From Christensenella sp. UBA3770 (GTDB lineage Bacteria; Bacillota; Clostridia; Christensenellales; CAG-1252), in the NCBI GenBank assembly GCA_002371075.1, contig DFFS01000066.1, forward strand, positions 1-33,740: a stretch of 33,740 nucleotides of DNA, given 5' to 3'. Positions 1 through 7,115 of this stretch are shown here, piece by piece. The first letter of the stretch is position 1. Every line of letters starts with the position of its first letter. The notes under the pieces are model-generated. The model was not told where the DNA came from, made no database searches, and saw only the letters and a list, made by a program, of their open reading frames with translations. A program made the position numbers and the translations under genes.

Positions 1-899
1 TCGGGCAGATGGAAGTTGGTGATCAAGCCGTCCACCATCTTAAACTCATAGGGAGGATAAATGAAAATATCGGTATTGCCGCTCCCGGGCACTACGTGCC
101 CAACCTTATCCGCAGCGGACTCCAACGTCCGCACCGACGTCGTACCGACGGCGATCACACGGCGACCTTCCGCCTTGGCAAGATTGATCTCTTGCGCCGC
201 ATTCTCGGAGATCTCGTAATACTCGTCGTGCATCTTGTGATCCTCAATACGCTCCGCTTTAACGGGACGGAACGTGGAGAGCCCGACGTGCAACAGGACC
301 TCAACGATTTTGACGCCCTTTTGCCTGATTTTTTCAAGAAGAGACTCGGTAAAATGCAAGCCTGCGGTGGGCGCCGCGGCAGAGCCGTCTATCTTGCTGT
401 AAACCGTTTGGTATTTGGAGTTGTCGGTCAGTTTTTCTTTGATATACGGCGGGAGGGGCATGGCGCCAACGTTTTGAAGAATGTCCTCAAAAACGCCGTC
501 AAACACAAACTCCACGACACGCTCACCCTCTTCGCCCCGCTCAACGACTTTGGCGGAAAGCTTGTCGGAAAAAACCACTTCCGCACCGACGCCGAGCTTT
601 TTGCCCGGACGTACGATACAGCGCCAATGGGTGTAATCCATCCGTTTTAACAGCAAAAACTCCACTTCTCCCGTAAAGCCTTTGCGGTGCCCGATCAAAC
701 GTGCGGGAATAACTTTGGTGTTGTTGACGACCAAAACGTCGCCCGCTTTTAGGTACTCCAACACATCCGTGAAGACTTTGTCTTCATACGCCCCCGTTTT
801 GCGATCGATAACAAGCAAACGAGAAGAATCCCGCGGGTCGGCGGGATGCTGTGCGATCAGTTGTTCGGGAAGGTCATAATAAAAGTCACTTGTTTTCAT
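1..899 (-). CDS. queA: S-adenosylmethionine:tRNA ribosyltransferase-isomerase (partial, 3' end outside window)
   Basis: QueA transfers and isomerises the ribosyl group of SAM onto 7-aminomethyl-deazaguanine in tRNA, giving epoxyqueuosine, in the cytoplasm. I translated the minus strand from the ATG at 899-897. The protein begins MKTSDFYYDLPEQLIAQHP and contains VVNNTKVIPARLIG, AAPTAGLHFT and, at the cut edge, ITNFHLP, all typical of QueA. About 299 codons are visible, so only the C-terminal tail is missing. The start lies inside the end of ruvB (14-nt overlap, 886-899), which suggests translational coupling. The ruvB-queA neighbourhood is common in bacteria. Family assignment is firm; the exact C-terminus is not visible. 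Confidence 0.95.
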   Translation of the reverse strand, partial: MKTSDFYYDLPEQLIAQHPADPRDSSRLLVIDRKTGAYEDKVFTDVLEYLKAGDVLVVNNTKVIPARLIGHRKGFTGEVEFLLLKRMDYTHWRCIVRPGKKLGVGAEVVFSDKLSAKVVERGEEGERVVEFVFDGVFEDILQNVGAMPLPPYIKEKLTDNSKYQTVYSKIDGSAAAPTAGLHFTESLLEKIRQKGVKIVEVLLHVGLSTFRPVKAERIEDHKMHDEYYEISENAAQEINLAKAEGRRVIAVGTTSVRTLESAADKVGHVVPGSGNTDIFIYPPYEFKMVDGLITNFHLP

Positions 900-1980
900 C
901 GTCAGAATCGACCGTTTTTTCGATTTGTTCCAAAAAAGCCTCTTTTGCGGGCGGAACTTTGAACCCGAGGTGCTTGTATGCCGCAGACAAGCAAACCCTG
1001 CCGCGCGGCGTACGCGCGATAAAGCCGAGCTGGATCAAATACGGCTCATAAACGTCCTCAATGGTGGTGGCGTCCTCACCGATGGTGGCGGAGAGCGTTT
1101 CCAACCCAACGGGACCGCCGTTGTGCTTTTTGATGATGGTCAAAAGGATCTCCCTATCGACGTGGTCCAAACCGAGGTCGTCGATCTCTAAGAGATCGAG
1201 ACTGCGCTTTGCCGTTTTGACCGTGATTGTCTTTTCATTTTCGAATTCGGAAAAATCCCTGACCCTTTTGAGCAGTCTATTGGCGATACGAGGGGTCCCG
1301 CGGGAACGCCGCGCGATCTCCACCGCCGCCTCCTTTTCAATGCCGATCTCCAACAGCTTTGCGCTGCGGGTCACGATGCGGGCAAGCTCCTCCGGCTTGT
1401 AGATCTCCAAACGGCAGATCACGCCAAAGCGATCGCGCAGAGGCGCGGTGAGCATGCCGGCGCGCGTGGTGGCGCCGATCAACGTAAACTTTTTGAGGGG
1501 CAAACGAATGCTCTTTGCGCTGGGACCTTTGCCGACGACAAAATCAAGCACAAAATCCTCCATGGCAGGATACAAGATCTCCTCCACGGCGTGGGACAGG
1601 CGGTGGATCTCATCGATAAACAAAACGTCGCCGTCGTAAAGGTTGGTCAGCATCGCGGCAAGATCCGCCGCTTTTTCAATGGCGGGACCGGAGGTGACCT
1701 TGATTTGCGAATTCATCTCGTTGGCGATGATGTGCGCAAGCGTGGTTTTACCGAGACCGGGAGGCCCGTACAAAAGCACGTGATCCAACGCCTCGTTTCT
1801 CTTTTTTGCGGAATGGATAAATACGGAAAGATTTGCCTTGACCTTCTCCTGCCCGACGTATTCGTTCATCGTTTTGGGACGCAAGGTGTTTTCGATCTCT
1901 TCGTCGTTTTCTTCCCTATCGCTGCCGATGAGACGATCCCCCATCGCGCTGGTGATAAAATTTTCGTCGTCAAACATCAT
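886..1980 (-). CDS. ruvB: Holliday junction branch migration ATPase RuvB
   Basis: RuvB is the hexameric AAA+ motor that drives branch migration with RuvA. The 364-residue protein has the Walker A motif GPPGLGKT at residues 72-79, Walker B with DEIH at 123-126, the sensor segment GATTR at 169-173 and the arginine-finger region RDRFG near 182-186. A winged-helix C-terminal domain follows (PRGRVCLSAAYKHLG). Length is slightly above the usual 330-350 because of an acidic N-terminal extension. The start overlaps the ruvA stop by 4 nt (ATGA), and a second in-frame ATG at 1977 is an equally possible start. The 3' end overlaps queA. Confidence 0.97.
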   Translation of the reverse strand: MMFDDENFITSAMGDRLIGSDREENDEEIENTLRPKTMNEYVGQEKVKANLSVFIHSAKKRNEALDHVLLYGPPGLGKTTLAHIIANEMNSQIKVTSGPAIEKAADLAAMLTNLYDGDVLFIDEIHRLSHAVEEILYPAMEDFVLDFVVGKGPSAKSIRLPLKKFTLIGATTRAGMLTAPLRDRFGVICRLEIYKPEELARIVTRSAKLLEIGIEKEAAVEIARRSRGTPRIANRLLKRVRDFSEFENEKTITVKTAKRSLDLLEIDDLGLDHVDREILLTIIKKHNGGPVGLETLSATIGEDATTIEDVYEPYLIQLGFIARTPRGRVCLSAAYKHLGFKVPPAKEAFLEQIEKTVDSDDENK

Positions 1981-2570
1981 TTATCCAACCTTTTCAAAAC
2001 CATCATCACAAGTTCGTTTACGTTTCTCGCATCCTTTTTGCAAGCCGCTACAAGGGAATACGCTTCGGTGCGGCTGACGCCAAGGGACGTTAACAGTTCC
2101 AACGCGTCCTCGATCATCGGATCGCTGCCTTGCGCGCCCGCGCCGACGGACAAGAAAGAGGCGCCGTCGTCGCCGATGCTCTCTTTGAGCTCAACAATGA
2201 TCCTCTCCGCCGTCTTTTTGCCAATGCCTTTGACCTTGGACAGAGCCTTGGTGTCCCCCGAAACGATCGATGTGGCAAGGGTGTTGACGTCTGCTGCGGA
2301 AAGAATGCCGATCGCCATTTTGGGACCGACGCCGGAAACCGTGATCAAACGGAGGAACATCCGTTTTTCCTCCAACGAATAGAAGCCGTAAAGGCTCATA
2401 TCGTCCTCACGAACGGAGAGATAGGTGAAGATCTTGACGACCTCCCCAACCCTGCCAAACCTGGCAACCGTCGTATCGGAAACGTTGATAAAGTAGCCGA
2501 TGCCTGCCGCCTCGACTACGATAAAGCCCTCTCCGAAACTATCCACTTTCCCAACAATGTAAGCGTACAT
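1977..2570 (-). CDS. ruvA: Holliday junction DNA-binding protein RuvA
   Basis: RuvA binds four-way junctions as a tetramer and loads RuvB. I place the start at the ATG 2570-2568, which gives MYAYIVGKVDS and a 197-residue protein, the usual RuvA length. The longer open frame upstream only re-reads the end of ruvC. The protein has the N-terminal OB fold (residues about 1-60), helix-hairpin-helix segments (TVSGVGPKMAIGIL and KVKGIGKKTAERII) and a C-terminal domain III after an acidic/glycine linker, which contacts RuvB. One base separates the ruvC stop from this ATG, and the 3' end overlaps ruvB by 4 nt. Confidence 0.96.
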   Translation of the reverse strand: MYAYIVGKVDSFGEGFIVVEAAGIGYFINVSDTTVARFGRVGEVVKIFTYLSVREDDMSLYGFYSLEEKRMFLRLITVSGVGPKMAIGILSAADVNTLATSIVSGDTKALSKVKGIGKKTAERIIVELKESIGDDGASFLSVGAGAQGSDPMIEDALELLTSLGVSRTEAYSLVAACKKDARNVNELVMMVLKRLDK

Positions 2571-2571
2571 A

Positions 2572-3063
2572 TTACATCCCAAACAGCGACCCGAACCGAT
2601 TGGTCTGCGCGTGCGTAAGCGCAACGGCAAGCGCGTCCGCGGCGTCGTCCGGCTTGGGGATCGACTGCAAACGGAGGGTCTGTCTTACGACTTCCTGCAT
2701 TTGCTTTTTATCCGCGCCGCCCCATCCCGTGATGGCTTGCTTGATCTGGTTCGGTGTGTATTCAAACAATTTGTCCGTATAGTTGATCGCGGTCATCAGT
2801 ATCACGCCGCGTGCTTCCGCAACGGGGATACCCGTGGTTTTGTTGTTTGAGAAAAACAACTCTTCCACGGCGATCTCTTCCGGATGATATTTTTCAAAAA
2901 GGGACAAGAGTCCCTTATGAATCATTTGGAGGCGCAACGGAGTGCGCATTCCCGCCGGCGTATTGATCACGCCGTAATCGATGGGCTTGACCCGCCCTTT
3001 GACGGACTCAACAACGCCGTATCCGACGATGGCAAGCCCGGGATCGATGCCTAAAATGATCAC
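2572..3063 (-). CDS. ruvC: Crossover junction endodeoxyribonuclease RuvC
   Basis: RuvC resolves Holliday junctions by symmetric cleavage using four acidic residues. The 163-residue protein shows D7 in GIDPG, E67 in AVEELFF, and D140 and D143 in PDDAADALAVALTH, matching the RuvC active-site set. The start is GTG (3063-3061), overlapping the proA stop by 4 nt (GTGA), which implies coupled translation. Gene order ruvC-ruvA-ruvB gives the complete resolvasome in one operon. Confidence 0.97.
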   Translation of the reverse strand: MIILGIDPGLAIVGYGVVESVKGRVKPIDYGVINTPAGMRTPLRLQMIHKGLLSLFEKYHPEEIAVEELFFSNNKTTGIPVAEARGVILMTAINYTDKLFEYTPNQIKQAITGWGGADKKQMQEVVRQTLRLQSIPKPDDAADALAVALTHAQTNRFGSLFGM

Positions 3064-4304
3064 TTACGCACCTGTCCTTCGCCAACAATAACGTATTTTT
3101 CGCTGGTGAGTTGCTTTAAGCCGAGAGGGCCGCGCGCGTGAAGCTTTTGCGTGCTGATCGCCATCTCCGCCCCAAAGCCGAATTCAAACCCATCGGTGAA
3201 ACGCGTGCTGGCATTGACGTAGACCGCGGCGGAATCGACGCCCACCTTAAAGGCTTCGATCGCCTCGTTGCTGGTGGAAATGATCGCGTCGCTGTGATGC
3301 GTGCCGTACTTGTTGATGCGTTCGATGGCTTCCTTGTAGCCGCTGACCACCTTGACGGAAAGCACCAAACCGAGGTGCTCCTCATAGAAATCCTCCTCCG
3401 TGGCAAGCTCCGCCATCGGATAGATTCGGCATGTTTCGTTGCAGCCGAGGATCTTGACGCCCTGCTTGGAAAGCCTGTCAAGGCTCTTGGTAAGGAAAGG
3501 CGCTGCGATCGCCCTATCCACGATCAACTGCTCGGTGGCGTTGCAAACGGAGGGACGGCTGACTTTTGCGTTGAAGAGGACGTTATCCGCCATTTTGAGA
3601 TCGGCGGATTTTTCCACATAGGTGTGGCAGTTGCCGCCTGCGGAGCAGATGACCGGAATGGCGGCGTTTTCAAGTACGAACTTTTTGAGGCCCTCGCCGC
3701 CGCGCGGGATCACCACGTCAACGGTGTCGGATTGCTTTAAAAGCTCCGTTGTAACGGCGCGATCGGGATCTGCCAAAAACTGAATGACGTTTGCGTCGTA
3801 TCCGCCCTTGACCAAGGCGCTTTTCATTGCGTTGAAGATGGCAAGATTGGAGTTGATCGCCTCCCTGCTGCCGCGAAGAACGACCGCATTGCCGCTTTTG
3901 ACGGCAAGAGCAACGGCGTCGGCGGTAACGTTGGGACGCGCCTCGTAAATGATGGCGACAACGCCAAGGGGCGCGCGTACCTTGGAAATCTGCAGCCCGT
4001 TGGGGAGCGTCCATTTGTCGGTGACTTCGCCCACGGGGTCGGGAAGATCCGCCACCTGCATAAGCCCGTCGATCATTTGCTTGATGCGGCTCTTATAAAG
4101 GGTGAGGCGGTCGATAAAAGTCTCCTCTTTCTCATTTTGTTTGGCGTTGAAGATGTCGTCGTTGTTGGCAAGGAGGATCTCCTCCGTTTCTTCTCCGATG
4201 CCGTTTGCCATGGCGATCAGCATCGCCTTCTTTTCGGCGTCGCTGAAGGTGGCAAGACGATACGAAGCCTCTTTAGCCAAGGCGCAAACTTCTTGCGTGG
4301 TCAT
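3060..4304 (-). CDS. proA: Gamma-glutamyl phosphate reductase (glutamate-5-semialdehyde dehydrogenase)
   Basis: ProA reduces gamma-glutamyl phosphate to glutamate 5-semialdehyde with NADPH, the second step of proline synthesis. The 414-residue protein belongs to the aldehyde dehydrogenase superfamily: EARPNVTADA at about 121-130, a glycine-rich PRGGEGLKKFV segment at 200-210, and the catalytic cysteine C254 in SVCNATEQL. Its ATG follows the yebC stop with no spacer, and its Shine-Dalgarno sequence is supplied by the GAG-GAG codons that encode the acidic tail of YebC. No glutamate 5-kinase (proB) gene is in the window, so the pathway partner must lie elsewhere. The setting between yebC and ruvC is unusual. 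Confidence 0.95.
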   Translation of the reverse strand: MTTQEVCALAKEASYRLATFSDAEKKAMLIAMANGIGEETEEILLANNDDIFNAKQNEKEETFIDRLTLYKSRIKQMIDGLMQVADLPDPVGEVTDKWTLPNGLQISKVRAPLGVVAIIYEARPNVTADAVALAVKSGNAVVLRGSREAINSNLAIFNAMKSALVKGGYDANVIQFLADPDRAVTTELLKQSDTVDVVIPRGGEGLKKFVLENAAIPVICSAGGNCHTYVEKSADLKMADNVLFNAKVSRPSVCNATEQLIVDRAIAAPFLTKSLDRLSKQGVKILGCNETCRIYPMAELATEEDFYEEHLGLVLSVKVVSGYKEAIERINKYGTHHSDAIISTSNEAIEAFKVGVDSAAVYVNASTRFTDGFEFGFGAEMAISTQKLHARGPLGLKQLTSEKYVIVGEGQVRK

Positions 4305-5045
4305 TTATTCCTCCTCCTCTTCTTCCGGCAAAATCGCGTTGTGGAACACGTTTTGCACGTCATCGTTTTCTTCCAAACGGTCGATCAGATTCAAAATTTT
4401 GGGAACGGCGGACTCTTCCGGCGTGATGTAGTTCTCCGGGATCATCGCGATATCGCTGGACAGGATCTTAAGACCCTGCTTTTCCAAATTTTCACGCACG
4501 GCGGTGTAGTTTTGCGGCAAGGTGTATACTTCGTATACGCCCTCTTCGCTCTTGACGTCGTCCGCGCCCGCGTCCAAGGCAAGAAGCATCAGATCATCCT
4601 CTTCAAGCCCCTCGGCGTCAATGACGATTAAGCCCTTTTTGCTGAACATATACGAGACGCAACCGGTGTTGCCCATGTTGCCGCCGAACTTGTCAAAGGC
4701 GCAACGGACGTCGCCCGCAGTGCGGTTTTTGTTGTCGGTCAACGTCTCCACGATGACGGCGACGCCGCCTGCAGCGTACCCTTCATAGGTGATCTCCTCG
4801 TAGTTGACGGCGTTGAGCTCGCCCGAAGCCTTTTTGATGGAACGGGAGATGTTGTCGTTGGGCATATTTGCCGCCTTTGCTTTGGCGATCACGTCACGCA
4901 AACGGGAGTTGCTGTCCGGATTCGGTCCGCCCTGTTTGACTGCGATGGCAAGCTCCCTGCCGATCTTGGTAAAGACGTTTGCCCTTGCGGCATCGCCCTT
5001 TGCTTTTTTGTTTTTGATGTTTGCCCATTTGCTGTGTCCGGACAT
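4305..5045 (-). CDS. yebC: YebC/PmpR family DNA-binding or translation-associated protein
   Basis: The 246-residue protein begins MSGHSKWANIKNKKAKGD, the signature of the YebC/TACO1 family, and contains NMPNDNISRSIKKASGE and YEGYAAGGVAVIVE. Members have been described as transcriptional regulators and, more recently, as helpers of translation at difficult peptide motifs; the sequence does not decide between these. The protein ends in six glutamates whose codons also form the proA ribosome-binding site. yebC next to ruvC is a widely conserved pairing. An AGGAGG sequence precedes the ATG. A possible promoter lies about 230 bases upstream, within the preceding methyltransferase gene. Confidence 0.95.
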   Translation of the reverse strand: MSGHSKWANIKNKKAKGDAARANVFTKIGRELAIAVKQGGPNPDSNSRLRDVIAKAKAANMPNDNISRSIKKASGELNAVNYEEITYEGYAAGGVAVIVETLTDNKNRTAGDVRCAFDKFGGNMGNTGCVSYMFSKKGLIVIDAEGLEEDDLMLLALDAGADDVKSEEGVYEVYTLPQNYTAVRENLEKQGLKILSSDIAMIPENYITPEESAVPKILNLIDRLEENDDVQNVFHNAILPEEEEEE

Positions 5046-5060
5046 AGTTGTGCCTCCTGA

Positions 5061-5822
5061 TTATTGCTTAAGTTGATTTCTTTCGAGAAGATACATCGCC
5101 ACGCCTGCGCTGACCGCCGCGTTTAACGACTCCATTTGTACCATCGGGATGGAAAGTTTTTTGCCGACGGCTTTGATGTCGTCGCTGACGCCGTGCGCCT
5201 CGTTGCCCACGACAAGCGCGTATTTGCGTTGCGGAACGTGGGTGAAAATGCTTTCTCCCATCATATCAAGTACCATTATATCATAGTTTACTATGTTTTT
5301 ACTACACAAAAATGCATTATTGTCGCAAAAACAAAGGTTGATCTTGAAAACGGCGCTCATACTTGCGCGGACCGCCTTGGGTGAATACGGATCGGCACAG
5401 CCGATAAGCACCGCGGTTTTAAAGCCCGCAGCCACCGCCGTACGAAGCACGGCGCCCACGTTACCCGCGTCGCGCACCTCGTCCAAGACGATGATCTTAT
5501 CGTCGTTTATATCGGATAAATCCGCACTTTTCGGAATGGAAAGAACGGCGGCAATACCTGCCGGCGTGACCGTCTCGGAAACGCGGTCAAACAGTTCGTC
5601 CGAGAGGAGGAGCGTCTCCGCCGAAAACCGATCCGTCAAACTTTTAAAATCATCCTGCTTGCTTTCTTTGACAAACAAGAGACGGACGGAAGACGGATCG
5701 GGGATGTCCTTGACGAGATTTGCCCCCTCCGCGACAAAGAGCCCGAGCTCTTTTCTGTTTTTTGCGTCGGCAAGAGAGCGAAGGAGTTTTACTTTTTCGT
5801 TTGAAATGCTTGTGATCACCAT
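5061..5822 (-). CDS. TrmH/SpoU-family RNA 2'-O-methyltransferase (YsgA-like)
   Basis: This is a SPOUT-class SAM-dependent RNA ribose methyltransferase, probably acting on rRNA or tRNA; the target nucleotide cannot be told. From the ATG at 5822-5820 it has 253 residues. The N-terminal substrate-binding domain covers about residues 1-100. The three SPOUT motifs follow: DAGNVGAVLRTA (118-129), LVVGNEAHGV (203-212) and IPMVQMESLNAAVSAGVAMY (225-244). A longer open frame runs upstream through rplT, but it would translate the L20 gene out of frame, so I reject it. The gene directly follows the L20 operon, as ysgA does in B. subtilis. The start lacks a clear Shine-Dalgarno sequence and sits just past the rplT terminator. 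Confidence 0.9.
   Translation of the reverse strand: MVITSISNEKVKLLRSLADAKNRKELGLFVAEGANLVKDIPDPSSVRLLFVKESKQDDFKSLTDRFSAETLLLSDELFDRVSETVTPAGIAAVLSIPKSADLSDINDDKIIVLDEVRDAGNVGAVLRTAVAAGFKTAVLIGCADPYSPKAVRASMSAVFKINLCFCDNNAFLCSKNIVNYDIMVLDMMGESIFTHVPQRKYALVVGNEAHGVSDDIKAVGKKLSIPMVQMESLNAAVSAGVAMYLLERNQLKQ
5275..5295 (-). promoter_or_regulatory. Candidate internal extended -10 promoter with abutting palindrome
   Basis: Inside the methyltransferase gene the minus strand reads TGATATAAT (5283-5275), a textbook extended -10 element. It adjoins an inverted repeat CATAGT-TT-ACTATG at 5282-5295. There is no good -35 box. The surrounding 70 bases are much richer in A+T than the rest of the gene. Transcription from here would enter yebC after about 220 bases. 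The function is inferred. Confidence 0.4.
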
Positions 5823-5828
5823 AATCAA

Positions 5829-5860
5829 GAAAAAAATGCTTTCGGCGGACCGAAAGCATT
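5829..5860 (-). terminator. Rho-independent terminator after rplT
   Basis: A perfect 11-bp stem (AATGCTTTCGG with CCGAAAGCATT, loop TCCG on the minus strand) at 5835-5860 is followed on the minus strand by a run of Ts. It begins 7 bases after the rplT stop codon and closes the infC-rpmI-rplT operon. The start codon of the next gene lies only 7 bases beyond the T-run, so some readthrough or another promoter must supply that gene. Confidence 0.9.
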
Positions 5861-5866
5861 TGATTT

Positions 5867-6217
5867 TTACAGCGCTGCTTTTGCCTTTTCGCACAAAGCG
5901 GTGAACGCCGCCGCATCGTTGACTGCAAGATCGGCGAGGACTTTGCGGTTGAGGTTGATTTGGCTCTTCTTGAGACCGTTCATAAACCTGCTGTAGCTGA
6001 GCCCGTTCATTCTTGCCGCAGCGTTGATACGTGCGATCCAAAGCTTGCGGAAATCGCCCTTCTTGTCCTTTCTGCCGATGTAAGCATACATCTGGGACTT
6101 CATGACGGCTTCGCGAGAAACCCTGTAAAGCTTGCTCTTAGCGCCGCGATAACCCTTTGCGAGTTTGAATATCTTTCTGCGTTTTTTTACTGCATTGACT
6201 GCTCTTTTGATTCTCAT
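5867..6217 (-). CDS. rplT: 50S ribosomal protein L20
   Basis: L20 binds 23S rRNA early in large-subunit assembly and in many Firmicutes also represses its own operon through the infC leader. The 116-residue basic protein starts MRIKRAVNAVKKRRKI and contains KGYRGAKSKLYRVSREAV and RKLWIARINAAAR, the standard L20 sequence at standard length. GGGGAGGTAGGAG precedes the ATG. It lies 16 bases after rpmI and is followed at once by a terminator. Confidence 0.98.
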   Translation of the reverse strand: MRIKRAVNAVKKRRKIFKLAKGYRGAKSKLYRVSREAVMKSQMYAYIGRKDKKGDFRKLWIARINAAARMNGLSYSRFMNGLKKSQINLNRKVLADLAVNDAAAFTALCEKAKAAL

Positions 6218-6233
6218 ACTCCTACCTCCCCGA

Positions 6234-6428
6234 TTACTTCTGAATCATAGTCCTGATGGTCTTGGCTTGCGTCTCGGAAACATAGCCGCCCGCCCTGAGG
6301 CCGCGCTTTCTCTTGGTCTCTTTTTTGGTAAGGATATGGTTTTTACCCTGCTTGCTTCTCTTTATCAATCCGTTTTTGGTTACGCGAAATCTCTTTCCTG
6401 CACCGCTGTGCGACTTTTGTTTTGGCAT
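6234..6428 (-). CDS. rpmI: 50S ribosomal protein L35
   Basis: L35 is a small basic large-subunit protein. The 64-residue product begins MPKQKSHSGAGKRFRVTKNG and contains HILTKKETKRKRGLR, which is diagnostic. A GGAGG Shine-Dalgarno sequence precedes the ATG. It sits between infC and rplT in the canonical order, 19 bases after infC. Confidence 0.98.
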   Translation of the reverse strand: MPKQKSHSGAGKRFRVTKNGLIKRSKQGKNHILTKKETKRKRGLRAGGYVSETQAKTIRTMIQK

Positions 6429-6447
6429 TTTGCCTACCTCCGATAGT

Positions 6448-6954
6448 TTATTTTTTTGCAGGCGCGAGCTGCATCTTGATCGTGTTTCCTTCGATGTTCG
6501 GTGCTTGCTCCATAACTGCGCCTTCGATTTTTTGGAAAAATTGTTCCATGACTTTCATGCCAAGCTCGGGACGCTTGTTTTGTCTGCCGCGCATTCTGAT
6601 CACAACGCGGACTTTGTCCCCATCGGCAATAAAGCCGTTTGCCTTCTTAGCTTTGACGTTGATGTCGCCGACGTCAATGACAATGCTGAGTTGCACCTCT
6701 TTGATTTTGATGACTTTTTGGTTCTTTTTGGCTTCCTTTTCCTTCTTGATAGAATCGAAGCGGAACTTATCATAGTCCATTAGTTTGCAGATGGGCGGCG
6801 TGGCTTGGGGTGCGATCTTGACAAGGTCAAGCCCTTGTTCGTCGGCGACCTTTTGCGCGTCGTAAGCGCTCATAGTGCCGATGTTCTTCCCCTCCGCGTC
6901 AATGAGTGTGACCTGTCTGTCACGGATCTGCTCGTTGATTTGATAGTCTTTGAT
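6448..6954 (-). CDS. infC: Translation initiation factor IF-3, probable ATC start
   Basis: IF-3 binds the 30S subunit, blocks premature 50S joining and checks the start codon. The protein contains KDYQINEQIRDRQVTLID, PPICKLMDYDKFRFD, GDKVRVVIRMRGRQ and a C-terminal IF3-C domain. I place the start at ATC (6954-6952), giving 168 residues and aligning with the AUU-initiated B. subtilis IF-3 (ISKDFIINEQ...). The ATG at 6963-6961 directly abuts the AGGAGG box with zero spacing, so it is a poor start; the ATC is nine bases away. Rare AUU/AUC/AUA starts on infC are known and allow IF-3 to repress itself. The longer upstream frame would run through the attenuator hairpin. Confidence 0.95.
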   Translation of the reverse strand: MKDYQINEQIRDRQVTLIDAEGKNIGTMSAYDAQKVADEQGLDLVKIAPQATPPICKLMDYDKFRFDSIKKEKEAKKNQKVIKIKEVQLSIVIDVGDINVKAKKANGFIADGDKVRVVIRMRGRQNKRPELGMKVMEQFFQKIEGAVMEQAPNIEGNTIKMQLAPAKK

Positions 6955-6969
6955 AAGCGTCATCCTCCT
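6952..6969 (-). promoter_or_regulatory. Ribosome-binding site deciding a non-canonical infC start
   Basis: AGGAGG lies at 6969-6964 on the minus strand. ATG follows with no gap (6963-6961) and ATC follows at 6954-6952. Only the ATC, or an intermediate codon, has normal spacing, which supports rare-codon initiation and IF-3 autoregulation. Confidence 0.65.
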
Positions 6970-6997
6970 AAAAAGAAATTGGGCAGTAAAACTGCCC
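6970..6997 (-). terminator. Attenuator hairpin in the infC leader
   Basis: A perfect 7-bp GC-rich stem (GGGCAGT/ACTGCCC, three-base loop) is followed on the minus strand by AATTTCTTTTT, ending just before the infC Shine-Dalgarno sequence. It would stop transcription of infC-rpmI-rplT when formed. Confidence 0.75.
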
Positions 6998-7068
6998 AAA
7001 AATACCTTACGAGATATTTAAGAAACCCTTTGCAACCGACTGCTTGGGTGAGAAACAGTTCTACTTCG
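6970..7068 (-). promoter_or_regulatory. infC operon leader, probable L20-type transcription attenuator
   Basis: About 100 bases separate the predicted transcription start (about 7068) from the infC Shine-Dalgarno sequence. The leader holds a terminator-like hairpin, GGGCAGT-TTT-ACTGCCC (6997-6981), followed by AATTTCTTTTT. It also has an upstream hairpin pairing AAATATC with GGTATTT. The first bases of the transcript, GTAGAACTG (7064-7056), can pair over nine positions (one G-U) with CAGTTTTAC (6994-6986), which would break the terminator. B. subtilis is known to attenuate this operon with L20 bound to the leader. Assigning this leader to that class is inference from position and foldability. 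Confidence 0.7.
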
Positions 7069-7074
7069 TGTTTA

Positions 7075-7103
7075 ATACTATCACCGACAAACTTCGCTGT
7101 CAA
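7075..7103 (-). promoter_or_regulatory. Sigma-A-type promoter for infC-rpmI-rplT
   Basis: The minus strand has TTGACA (7103-7098), a 17-bp spacer and TAGTAT (7080-7075). The -35 box is a perfect consensus match. It lies just after the thrS stop codon, so infC has its own promoter in addition to any readthrough from thrS. Confidence 0.85.
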
Positions 7104-7115
7104 GCGTTTTGGCGG

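Noticed and set aside
1591..2382. 263-codon plus-strand frame antisense to ruvB and ruvA
   Set aside because: It is a shadow of well-conserved minus-strand genes with no recognisable domain or ribosome-binding site. Similar antisense frames throughout were also dropped.
2571..2630. N-terminal extension of RuvA
   Set aside because: It would re-read the ruvC 3' end out of frame; the ATG at 2570 gives the conserved MYAYIVGK start and normal length.
5823..6041. N-terminal extension of the TrmH-family methyltransferase
   Set aside because: It covers rplT in another frame and the terminator, and has an unlikely Arg/Gln-rich composition.
6961..6999. infC start at the ATG 6963 or further upstream at 6999
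   Set aside because: The 6963 ATG abuts the Shine-Dalgarno box, and the 6999 frame translates the attenuator hairpin.
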